Part shown: positions 1-4,868 of the stretch, in pieces
How positions within the stretch are numbered: position 1 is the stretch's first letter
How the letters are laid out: each line of letters starts with the position of its first letter
Assembly: GCA_027001815.1 (NCBI GenBank)
Contig: JALTLT010000190.1
Span: forward strand, 1-5,059
Length of the DNA: 5,059 bases
Source of the DNA: Gammaproteobacteria bacterium
GTDB taxonomy: Bacteria > Pseudomonadota > Gammaproteobacteria > JALTLT01
Reading direction: 5' to 3'
Notes under the pieces: model-generated
Told to the model about the DNA's origin: nothing
Seen by the model: only the letters and a program-made list of their open reading frames with translations
Databases searched by the model: none
Position numbers and translations under genes: made by a program

Positions 1-591
1 GAGCAGATGCAGTTCGCGCAGCCGCATCCGGTCGTCGTCCGACAGCGCCATGGCCCGTACCGGCCGCCCTTCGTCCAGGTGGGCACGCACCCGCTCCAGC
101 AGATCACGCAGGGCGATCGCCTCCTTGTCTCCCGCCTTGGAGGCCTTCTGGGCCCGAGCCAGCGCCTTCTCCACCGTCTCCATGTCGGCCAGCGCCAGCT
201 CGGTGTTGATCACCTCGATATCGGAAGCGGGCGCCACGCGACCGGCCACGTGGACCACGTCACCGTCCTCGAAGCAGCGCACCACGTGAGCGATGGCATC
301 GGTCTCGCGGATGTTGGCCAGGAACTTGTTGCCGAGTCCCTCCCCCTTGGAGGCACCCGCCACCAGCCCTGCGATGTCCACGAACTGCATGGTGGCCGGC
401 ACCACCCGCTCGGGATGGACGATCGCGGCCAGCTTCTCCAGACGCGGATCGGGCACCGGCACCACGCCGACGTTGGGTTCGATGGTGCAGAAGGGGTAGT
501 TCTCCGCCTGGATCCCCGCCTGGGTGAGGGCATTGAAGAGGGTGGACTTGCCCACGTTGGGCAGGCCGACGATACCGCATTTGAATCCCAT
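1..591 (-). CDS. ychF: YchF/OLA1-family ribosome-binding NTPase, N-terminal 197 residues (3' end outside window)
   Basis: YchF is a TRAFAC-class P-loop NTPase of the Obg family. It prefers ATP over GTP, binds ribosomes and is linked to stress responses. The translation begins MGFKCGIVGLPNVGKSTLFN and follows E. coli YchF closely from memory. The G1/P-loop GLPNVGKST is at residues 9-17. The G3 motif DIAGL is at 72-76, with Leu76 where Ras-type GTPases have the catalytic Gln, the hallmark of HAS-GTPases. SKGEGLGN (81-88) and NIRETDAI (93-100) are family signatures. The family is about 363 aa; 197 are visible, so the G4-like NVNE motif and the C-terminal TGS domain lie outside. The ATG at 591-589 is fixed by the conserved N-terminus; the ribosome binding site is weak (GGAACGG-like). 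The start lies 35 nt downstream of the pth stop, so the two are probably co-transcribed. The reading frame is intact to the window edge. Confidence 0.97.
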   Translation of the reverse strand, partial: MGFKCGIVGLPNVGKSTLFNALTQAGIQAENYPFCTIEPNVGVVPVPDPRLEKLAAIVHPERVVPATMQFVDIAGLVAGASKGEGLGNKFLANIRETDAIAHVVRCFEDGDVVHVAGRVAPASDIEVINTELALADMETVEKALARAQKASKAGDKEAIALRDLLERVRAHLDEGRPVRAMALSDDDRMRLRELHLL

Positions 592-626
592 GTCCGTTCC
601 GTCCGATTTCCGGGGTGGGGCCGCCG

Positions 627-1217
627 TCAGGAGTCGACGTGCAGCCGGTTCATGGCCCGCTGCACCTCCCCTTCCAGCACCAGCGGCATCTCCTCCACGG
701 CCCGCTCGATGGCCGTCTCGATCGCCTCGCGATCGGCCTGGGAGGGCCGGCCGAGGACATACTCCACCACCTGGTCGCGATGGCCCGGGTGGCCGATGCC
801 GATCCGCAGCCGGCGATAGTCGCGGCTCCCCAGGTGGCGCTCCACGTCGCGCAGACCGTTGTGGCCGCCGTGGCCACCGCCCTGCTTGAGGCGCACGGCC
901 CCCGGAGGCAGATCCAGGTCGTCGTGGGCCACCAGGATCTCGCCGGGGGTCAGCTTGTGGTAGCGGGCCAGCTCGCCCACCGCCTGTCCCGAGTGGTTCA
1001 TGAACGCCTGGGGCTTGAGGAGCCAGACCCGCCCCACGGGGCCCTCCACGGTGCACAACTCGGCACCGAAGCGGCGCTCATGACGCCAGCTTCCACCCAT
1101 CCGTTCCTGCAGCCGCTCCACAAACCAGAACCCGGCGTTGTGCCGGGTTCCGGAGTATCGGGGGCCGGGATTGCCCAGGCCCACCACCAGCCGCACGGGC
1201 GTGCCGCGAACCGCCAT
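627..1217 (-). CDS. pth: Peptidyl-tRNA hydrolase (Pth), 196 aa
   Basis: Pth hydrolyses the ester bond of peptidyl-tRNAs that drop off ribosomes, recycling tRNA in the cytosol. The protein shows all family motifs: GLGNPG at 13-18, TRHNAG at 24-29, KPQAFMNHSG at 69-77, HDDLDLPPG at 98-106 and GGGHGGHNGLRD at 113-124. The E. coli active-site residues N10, H20, N68, D93 and N114 map with a constant offset of six to N16, H26, N74, D99 and N120, so the enzyme should be active. Length matches the family (about 194 aa in E. coli). The start is ATG at 1217-1215, preceded by GAGG six nt upstream. An out-of-frame ATG at 1222 lies almost on this GAGG and is not used by the family frame. The gene starts 27 nt after the rplY stop, a frequent rplY-pth pairing. 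Its Shine-Dalgarno is inside a small perfect hairpin (see 1223-1235). Confidence 0.97.
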   Translation of the reverse strand: MAVRGTPVRLVVGLGNPGPRYSGTRHNAGFWFVERLQERMGGSWRHERRFGAELCTVEGPVGRVWLLKPQAFMNHSGQAVGELARYHKLTPGEILVAHDDLDLPPGAVRLKQGGGHGGHNGLRDVERHLGSRDYRRLRIGIGHPGHRDQVVEYVLGRPSQADREAIETAIERAVEEMPLVLEGEVQRAMNRLHVDS

Positions 1218-1222
1218 GACAT

Positions 1223-1235
1223 GCCTCGCAGAGGC
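1223..1235 (-). promoter_or_regulatory. Hairpin enclosing the pth ribosome binding site
   Basis: On the transcribed strand the sequence GCCTC-TGC-GAGGC forms a perfect 5-bp stem with a 3-nt loop. The 3' arm holds GAGG, the only good Shine-Dalgarno for pth, six nt before its ATG. The 5' arm starts 9 nt after the rplY stop codon (1247-1245). A ribosome finishing rplY would therefore cover or melt this stem. The arrangement suggests translational coupling of pth to rplY. The stem is seen directly; the coupling is inference. Confidence 0.45.
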
Positions 1236-1244
1236 GCCGGCAGA

Positions 1245-1880
1245 CTACTCGCCGGCCTCCTCCTCGCCGCCCTCTTCCTCCTCTTCGGCGGCAGCGGCGC
1301 CGCGCCCCTTGTTGATGGTGACGACGGCGATATCGTGCTCCGGACCCAGCAGCAGCGCCGGGATCTCCGCCCCCTCGGGCAGCTCGAGATCGGAGAGATG
1401 GACCGAGTCGCCCACCTTCATCTGGCCCAGATCCACCTCGATGTACTCGGGCAGATCCTTGGCCATGCAGACGATGTCCACCTCGGTGAGCAGATGGGCC
1501 ACCGTGCCCCCCTGCTTCTTGACGCCGGGGGCGGTCTCCTCGTTGATGAAGTGGATCGGCACGTGCATGCGGATGCGATCGGTCTCACTCACTCGCTGAA
1601 GGTCGATGTGCAGCACGATCGGCTTGGCCGGATGACGCTGGACATCCTTCAGCACCGCCTTCTCCACGGTGTCGCCGATCTTCACCTGCAGGATGTGGGA
1701 ATAGAAGGCCTCGTGCTCCAGGTGCTGCAGGAGGATGTTGTGGTCGACGGTGAGCGGCTGGGGATCCTTGCCGCCCCCGTAGAGGATCGCCGGCACCTTG
1801 CCCATGCGACGCAGGCGGCGGCTCGCACCCTTCCCCGCGTCGGCACGGATCTCGGCTTCCAGTTCGAAGGTCTCTTGCAT
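1245..1880 (-). CDS. rplY: 50S ribosomal protein L25, long CTC/TL5 type, 211 aa
   Basis: L25 binds 5S rRNA in the central protuberance of the large subunit. This is the two-domain general stress protein CTC/TL5 form, not the roughly 94-residue E. coli form. Residues 1 to about 95 are the 5S-binding L25 domain, with GKGASRRLRRMGKVPAILYG at 16-35. Residues from about 96 to 190 are the beta-rich TL5 C-terminal domain (HVPIHFINEETAPGVKKQGG, 106-125). A tail of Ala, then Glu and Gly, follows to residue 211; acidic low-complexity tails are usual here. I chose the ATG at 1880-1878 because MQETFELEAEIR matches family N-termini and GGAG stands 9 nt upstream (1893-1890). A further in-frame start at 1928 would add 16 residues, but these would be encoded by the terminator-like hairpin, so I reject it. 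The gene lies 91 nt after prs. Confidence 0.96.
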   Translation of the reverse strand: MQETFELEAEIRADAGKGASRRLRRMGKVPAILYGGGKDPQPLTVDHNILLQHLEHEAFYSHILQVKIGDTVEKAVLKDVQRHPAKPIVLHIDLQRVSETDRIRMHVPIHFINEETAPGVKKQGGTVAHLLTEVDIVCMAKDLPEYIEVDLGQMKVGDSVHLSDLELPEGAEIPALLLGPEHDIAVVTINKGRGAAAAEEEEEGGEEEAGE

Positions 1881-1897
1881 TGCGGTACTCTCCAATG

Positions 1898-1915
1898 AAA
1901 AACGCCCGTCGGGCG
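1898..1915 (-). terminator. Rho-independent terminator-like hairpin just before rplY
   Basis: The transcribed strand reads CGCCC-GAC-GGGCG followed by five T. This is a perfect 5-bp GC-rich stem with a 3-nt loop and a U-tract, the form of an intrinsic terminator. The U-tract ends 4 nt before the rplY Shine-Dalgarno (GGAGAG, 1893-1888), and rplY begins only 17 nt after it. It could end the prs transcript. Because there is almost no room for a promoter after it, it could instead act as an attenuator controlling read-through into rplY. The stem is short, so efficiency is uncertain. Confidence 0.6.
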
Positions 1916-1916
1916 A

Positions 1917-1950
1917 GTGGCACACCACCGGGCCGCGACCAGCCCGGCGG
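1917..1950 (-). promoter_or_regulatory. Stem-loop structures in the prs-rplY intergenic leader
   Basis: Upstream of the terminator-like hairpin the transcript can form a 9-bp stem: arms at 1950-1942 and 1933-1925, an 8-nt loop, one G-U pair. A smaller alternative stem, GTGG-TGTG-CCAC (1928-1917), shares bases with the 3' arm of the first, so the two exclude one another. The first arm contains CGGGC and could also pair with GCCCG in the terminator stem. The second arm contains GCCCG and could pair with CGGGC there. A run of seven T (1959-1953) precedes the structure, behind only a weak 3-bp stem. The pairings are visible; a regulatory role is inferred. Confidence 0.4.
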
Positions 1951-1971
1951 AGAAAAAAATCGGATTCCGGT

Positions 1972-2925
1972 TCAGTCCATGAAGAGCGAGCTCACCGACT
2001 CCTCGGCATGCACCCGACGCATGGTCTCGCCGAGGAGGTGGGCGACGCTCAACTGGTGGATGCGATCACAGGCGCGCGCCTCCTCGCTGAGCGGAATGGT
2101 GTCGGTCACCACCAGCTCGTCGAGCTGGGAGTTGCGGATGTTCTCCACCGCGCGCCCCGACAGCACCGGGTGTGTGATGTAGGCCGAGACGCTGCTCGCA
2201 CCGTGCTCCTTCAGGGCCCTGGCCGCCTGACAGAGGGTCCCTGCGGTATCCACCAGGTCGTCGATGATGATGCAGCTTCGCCCCTCCACCTCACCGATGA
2301 TATGCATCACCTGCGCCTCGTTGGCTCGCGGGCGGCGCTTGTCGATGATCGCCAGATCGGCATCGTCGAGCCGCTTGGCCAGCGCCCGCGCACGCACCAC
2401 CCCCCCCACGTCGGGAGAGACCACGATCAGATCGGGGTACTTGCGCCGCCACACCTCGCCCAGCAGGATCGGGGAGGCGTAGACGTTGTCCACCGGCACG
2501 TCGAAGAAGCCCTGGATCTGGTCGGCATGGAGGTCGATGGTGATCACCCGGTCGGCGCCCACCGTGCCGATCATCTTGGCCACCACCTTGGCGGTGATGG
2601 GCACCCGCGCCGAGCGCGGCCGGCGGTCCTGCCGGGCATAGCCGAAATAGGGGATCACCGCCGTGATGCGCCCGGCCGAGGCGCGCCGCACCGCGTCCAC
2701 CATCACCAGCAACTCCATCAGGTTGTCGTTGGTGGGGGCGCAGGTGGGCTGGACGATGAAGACATCCCGGCCGCGGACGTTCTCCTCGATCTCGAGCTGG
2801 ATCTCGCCGTCGCTGAAGCGGCCCACGTAGGCCTTGCCCAGCGGCATGTTGAGGGTGTTGACGATGTCCCGCGCAAGCCTCGGATTGGCATTGCCGGTGA
2901 ACACCATCATCTTGCTGTCGGGCAC
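1972..2925 (-). CDS. prs: Ribose-phosphate pyrophosphokinase (PRPP synthetase), 317 aa
   Basis: Prs transfers the pyrophosphate of ATP to ribose 5-phosphate, giving PRPP for purine, pyrimidine, His, Trp and NAD synthesis. It is a cytosolic hexamer of class I. Numbering from the GTG start, FSDGE is at 37-41 and RQD at 98-100 (ATP-binding arm). The PRPP synthetase signature DLHADQIQGFFDVPVD is at 131-146. The catalytic KRRPR is at 196-200, with K196 and R198 matching E. coli K194 and R196. The ribose-phosphate loop IDDLVDTAGT is at 221-230. I chose GTG at 2925-2923 because VPDSKMMVFTGN aligns with E. coli MPDMKLFAGN and AGAGGG lies 8 nt upstream (2939-2934). The length of 317 aa fits the family (315 in E. 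coli). An in-frame ATG at 3045 would add 40 residues encoded by a hairpin repeat and is unlikely. An ATG at 2910 is a less likely alternative. Confidence 0.97.
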   Translation of the reverse strand: MPDSKMMVFTGNANPRLARDIVNTLNMPLGKAYVGRFSDGEIQLEIEENVRGRDVFIVQPTCAPTNDNLMELLVMVDAVRRASAGRITAVIPYFGYARQDRRPRSARVPITAKVVAKMIGTVGADRVITIDLHADQIQGFFDVPVDNVYASPILLGEVWRRKYPDLIVVSPDVGGVVRARALAKRLDDADLAIIDKRRPRANEAQVMHIIGEVEGRSCIIIDDLVDTAGTLCQAARALKEHGASSVSAYITHPVLSGRAVENIRNSQLDELVVTDTIPLSEEARACDRIHQLSVAHLLGETMRRVHAEESVSSLFMD

Positions 2926-2961
2926 GTCTCGGACCCTCTCTCTTCCAGTCGCTCTGCAATA

Positions 2962-3119
2962 ACAGGCTGTTGAAAAACACCGTTTTTCGGCAGCCTGTGC
3001 CGCGGTGCAGGGATGCACCGCCGTTTTCCAATGACGCAAACTCATTGAAAACGTGAGGAAGCCGGAAATCGAATTTTCGGCTTCCGGCGTCGAAAAAGGC
3101 CAGGACGGCCTTTTTCGAC
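2962..3119. repeat. Multi-hairpin element, copy 1 (five consecutive stem-loops) between tRNA-Gln and prs
   Basis: Five inverted repeats stand head to tail. H1 has arms 2962-2978 and 2982-2998 (17 pairs, two of them T-G on the plus strand). H2 has arms 3002-3009 and 3014-3021 (8 bp, perfect, loop GGGA). H3 has arms 3022-3034 and 3042-3053 (12 bp with one bulged C). H4 has arms 3057-3069 and 3073-3085 (13 pairs, one G-T). H5 has arms 3089-3101 and 3107-3119 (13 bp, perfect). No open reading frame in it looks real. It fills most of the prs leader, ending 36 nt before the GTG. A related copy with the same stem order lies on the other side of tRNA-Gln. The outer ends are not terminal inverted repeats of each other, so it is not a standard MITE. 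Confidence 0.85.
3089..3119 (-). terminator. Perfect 13-bp hairpin, likely terminator of tRNA-Gln (symmetrical)
   Basis: On the transcribed strand this reads GTCGAAAAAGGCC, a 5-nt loop GTCCT, then GGCCTTTTTCGAC. The GC core followed by five T, with matching A on the 5' side, is the form of a bidirectional intrinsic terminator. It begins 19 nt after the tRNA-Gln CCA end, so it probably ends the tRNA transcript and separates it from prs. It is also stem H5 of the multi-hairpin element. The GC part of the stem next to the T-run is only four pairs long, so strength is moderate. Confidence 0.6.
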
Positions 3120-3138
3120 ATCCCGATCAAGTTCGGTT

Positions 3139-3213
3139 TGGCTGGGGCGCCAGGATTCGAACCTGGGAATGCGGGGATCAAAACCCCGTGCCTTACCACT
3201 TGGCGACGCCCCA
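3139..3213 (-). tRNA. tRNA-Gln (anticodon UUG), CCA encoded
   Basis: The 75-nt gene folds as a full cloverleaf. The acceptor stem is TGGGGCG/CGCCCCA. The D-arm is in GCCAAGTGGTAAGGC. The anticodon stem CGGGG/CCCCG holds loop TTTTGAT with anticodon TTG. The variable loop is CATTC, and the T-arm CCAGG/CCTGG has loop TTCGAAT. GCCA ends the gene, so discriminator G73 and CCA are both encoded. U1-A72, G73 and the UUG anticodon with A37 are GlnRS identity features in E. coli, which supports glutamine. It reads CAA, and CAG by wobble. It stands between ispE and prs, a position conserved in Pseudomonas and relatives. I see no clear sigma-70 promoter upstream, so it may be transcribed from within or before ispE and processed. 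Confidence 0.97.
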
Positions 3214-3240
3214 ATGTACGTCGTCCGCGCCTTGGCCCTG

Positions 3241-3374
3241 ACAGGCAATTGAAAGACCCTGTCTTTCAATTGCCTCTGCGCGGCACGGGGAAGTGCCGCC
3301 GTTTTCGATGACGGCACGTCATTGAAAACGCGAGGGAACGGGAAACCGCGTTTTCCGCTCCCGGGTCGAGGACC
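3241..3374. repeat. Multi-hairpin element, copy 2, between ispE and tRNA-Gln
   Basis: This is the diverged partner of the element at 2962-3119, in the same orientation and stem order. H1' has arms 3243-3257 and 3261-3275 (15 bp, perfect, loop CCT). H2' has arms 3280-3286 and 3293-3299 (7 bp, perfect). H3' has arms 3300-3313 and 3317-3330 (14 pairs, one G-T). H4' has arms 3334-3346 and 3350-3362 (13 positions, one G-T pair, one A-C mismatch). H5' is reduced to GGTC-GAG-GACC (3364-3374). Segments such as CGCCGTTTTC and TCATTGAAAACG are shared with copy 1. Elsewhere both arms have changed together so that pairing is kept. The copy is 24 bp shorter, mainly through loss of the H5 stem. No protein gene is apparent in it, and the remaining 3214-3240 shows no feature I recognise. 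Confidence 0.85.
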
Positions 3375-3377
3375 AAT

Positions 3378-3390
3378 GGGCGCCAGGATT
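3378..3390 (-). repeat. 13-bp exact copy of the tRNA-Gln 3' end (att-like or tRNA remnant)
   Basis: GGGCGCCAGGATT occurs here and at 3145-3157 inside tRNA-Gln, where it encodes the 3' side of the T-arm and part of the acceptor stem. It lies 3 bp after copy 2 of the multi-hairpin element. The tRNA version follows copy 1 by 25 bp, in the same order and orientation. It may be what is left of a second tRNA-Gln after a tandem duplication. It may instead be one of two direct repeats left by site-specific integration at a tRNA 3' end. No integrase gene is present here. Confidence 0.55.
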
Positions 3391-3412
3391 GCTCCGGCCC
3401 GCGGTCACCCGT

Positions 3413-4270
3413 TCAACGGCGGCGGTCGCGTTCCCGCTGCAGGCGGTCCAGCAGCGGCGAGCGATTCATGCCACGGGCGATGAAGCTGAGCCAGCGGGCG
3501 GGCAGCTCTACCTGCACCCGGCTCGCCTCGGCCAGGGTGGCGAAGGGGAGGAACAAGCTGCTGCCGGTACCGGTCATGCGCGCCGCGCCACGACCGCGCA
3601 ACCACTCCAGCGCCTCCCCCACCTCCGGATAGCGGGCGCACACGACCGCCTCGCAGTCGTTGCCGCACGAACCCGAAAGAAAGTCGGATATTGTCGCCGG
3701 GGGGGTGTTGCGTGTCAACTCGGGGGCGGCGAACACTTCGGCGGTCGAAACCGCAACCGGCGGGGTGACCACCAGGTACCACGGCTCCACCGGCTCCACC
3801 GCCTCCAGCCGCTCCCCCACCCCCTCGGCCCACGCCGCATAACCGTGTACGAAGACCGGCACATCGGCCCCGAGCCTCAGTCCCAGTTCGGCGAGTTCGT
3901 TCGTGTCGAGCCCGGTCTCCCAGAGCTCGTTGAGCGCCACCAGCACGGTGGCGGCGTCGGAGCTGCCGCCACCGAGCCCACCCCCGTGGGGGATCAGTTT
4001 GGTGAGTTCGATCTCGGCGCCACGCCGCACTCCCGTCGTCTCCGCCAGGAGGCGGGCGGCGCGAATCACCAGATCCTCCTCCGGAGGGACCTCCGCCAGC
4101 CCCCCGATCCGCACCAGCCGCCGGTCCTCGCGCAGCCGGATGGCGATCTCGTCACAGCGGGAGAGAAACTGGAAGAGGGTCTGCAGCAGATGGTAGCCGT
4201 CCTCGCGACGGCCGGTCACGTGGAGGAAGAGATTGATCTTGGCCGGCGCCGGCCATGGCGCCTCATTCAT
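3413..4270 (-). CDS. ispE: 4-diphosphocytidyl-2-C-methyl-D-erythritol kinase (IspE), 285 aa
   Basis: IspE phosphorylates the 2-hydroxyl of CDP-ME with ATP in the MEP pathway to IPP and DMAPP. It is a cytosolic GHMP-family kinase. Numbered from the ATG at 4270, PAPAKINLFL is at 7-16 with substrate-contacting K11. The glycine-rich ATP loop HGGGLGGGSSDAA is at 95-107. LGADVPVF is at 133-140 with catalytic base D136 (D141 in E. coli), and the third GHMP motif MTGTGSSLF is at 232-240. Length fits the E. coli enzyme (283 aa). Three starts are possible: GTG 4282, ATG 4276 and ATG 4270. I prefer 4270 because it fits the homologue N-terminus (five residues before the conserved Trp) and has GGTGG 8 nt upstream. 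It overlaps the lolB stop by 8 nt, so translation is probably coupled. The C-terminus ends in a short Arg-rich tail (RERDRRR). Confidence 0.96.
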   Translation of the reverse strand: MNEAPWPAPAKINLFLHVTGRREDGYHLLQTLFQFLSRCDEIAIRLREDRRLVRIGGLAEVPPEEDLVIRAARLLAETTGVRRGAEIELTKLIPHGGGLGGGSSDAATVLVALNELWETGLDTNELAELGLRLGADVPVFVHGYAAWAEGVGERLEAVEPVEPWYLVVTPPVAVSTAEVFAAPELTRNTPPATISDFLSGSCGNDCEAVVCARYPEVGEALEWLRGRGAARMTGTGSSLFLPFATLAEASRVQVELPARWLSFIARGMNRSPLLDRLQRERDRRR

Positions 4271-4868
4271 TGCCATGTCCACCTACCTGCCACCGCTCCA
4301 CCACCAGCCTGACGCTGTCGCCGGCACGGGAGAGGAAGACCCGCCGCGGCAAGCTCAGTGCCCCCTCCCGGACATAGCGCCCCACCTCCACCTCCCAGCC
4401 GCCCTGAAGGAGATGGACCATGCGCCCCTCCTCGTCCAGGCGCAGCTCGTCGCTGCCACCCGGCGCGGGGAGTCCGCGCACCCAGTAGCGGAGGGCATCG
4501 ACGGGGATCTCCCATCCCAGGGTCTCCTCCAGCAGACGCTGGGGATCGTCGGCCCGAACCGGCCCGGCGAGGCGACTGCTTCGCAGCGTCACCTCCCCGT
4601 CGTCCCCCTCCAGCCGGGCGCTGCCCTGACCGAAGGGCGCCACCAGCATCACGTCGAAGCGGGAGCCGTGCTGCCTCCAGCGCAGGGAGAGGGCCCAGGC
4701 CTCGAGTTCCGTACGGATCGCCACTCGTCCGGTGAGCCCCCACTCCTGCAGGGCCAGCAGGCGATGGCGCCGCTGCTCCCAGCGCGCCTCGGCGCCCTCC
4801 GGCGGGCGTTGAACGGTGGCGCAACCGGAGAGGAAGGTCAGGAAGAGAAGCGGAAGAAGCCGTGTCAC
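4263..4868 (-). CDS. lolB: Outer-membrane lipoprotein LolB, 201 aa precursor
   Basis: LolB receives lipoproteins from periplasmic LolA and inserts them in the inner leaflet of the outer membrane; it is itself a lipoprotein. The N-terminus MTRLLPLLFLTFLSGC has a basic residue, a short hydrophobic segment and lipobox LSGC, so Cys16 should be lipidated. Ala17, not Asp, follows the Cys, consistent with outer-membrane sorting. Family features include WGLTGRVAIRT at 43-53, a WRQ strand near 64-66, APFGQGSARLEG at 77-88 and LGWEIPVDALRYWVRGLPAP at 117-136. The start is GTG at 4868-4866, overlapping the stop of the upstream TPR gene as GTGA. The nearest Shine-Dalgarno-like sequence, GGAG, is only 2 nt away, so initiation probably relies on coupling. 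It is followed by ispE with a short overlap. Length matches E. coli LolB (about 207 aa). Confidence 0.94.
   Translation of the reverse strand: MTRLLPLLFLTFLSGCATVQRPPEGAEARWEQRRHRLLALQEWGLTGRVAIRTELEAWALSLRWRQHGSRFDVMLVAPFGQGSARLEGDDGEVTLRSSRLAGPVRADDPQRLLEETLGWEIPVDALRYWVRGLPAPGGSDELRLDEEGRMVHLLQGGWEVEVGRYVREGALSLPRRVFLSRAGDSVRLVVERWQVGGHGNE

Noticed and set aside
615..1898. Plus-strand open frame of 427 codons across pth and rplY
   Set aside because: It is antisense to two clearly conserved genes and its His, Gly and Leu-rich translation resembles no family. Long antisense frames are expected in GC-rich DNA.
1953..1970. Intrinsic terminator directly after prs (CGG-AAT-CCG then seven T)
   Set aside because: The stem is only three pairs, too short to call a terminator on its own; noted as part of the leader description.
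1798..2973. Plus-strand open frame of 391 codons over prs
   Set aside because: It is the antisense shadow of prs; the minus-strand frame carries all PRPP synthetase motifs.
2930..3000. Sigma-70 promoter for prs
   Set aside because: TGTTAT near the right place could be a -10, but no acceptable -35 lies 16-18 nt before it.
2962..3119. Classic MITE with terminal inverted repeats
   Set aside because: The outer ends (ACAGGC and TTCGAC) are not inverted copies, and I find no target-site duplication at the borders.
3053..3241. Plus-strand 62-codon frame containing GARIRTWECG
   Set aside because: It is translation of the antisense strand of tRNA-Gln, a common false gene call.
3042..3317. Minus-strand 91-codon frame running through tRNA-Gln and both hairpin elements
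   Set aside because: It reads through a tRNA gene and palindromic repeats; it has no family resemblance and no evident ribosome binding site.
2962..3374. CRISPR array
   Set aside because: There are only two diverged multi-stem units with a tRNA between them, no short identical repeats and no regular spacers.
3389..4312. Plus-strand open frame of 307 codons over ispE
   Set aside because: It is antisense to ispE, is low-complexity (Gln, Pro, Arg) and has no recognisable domain.
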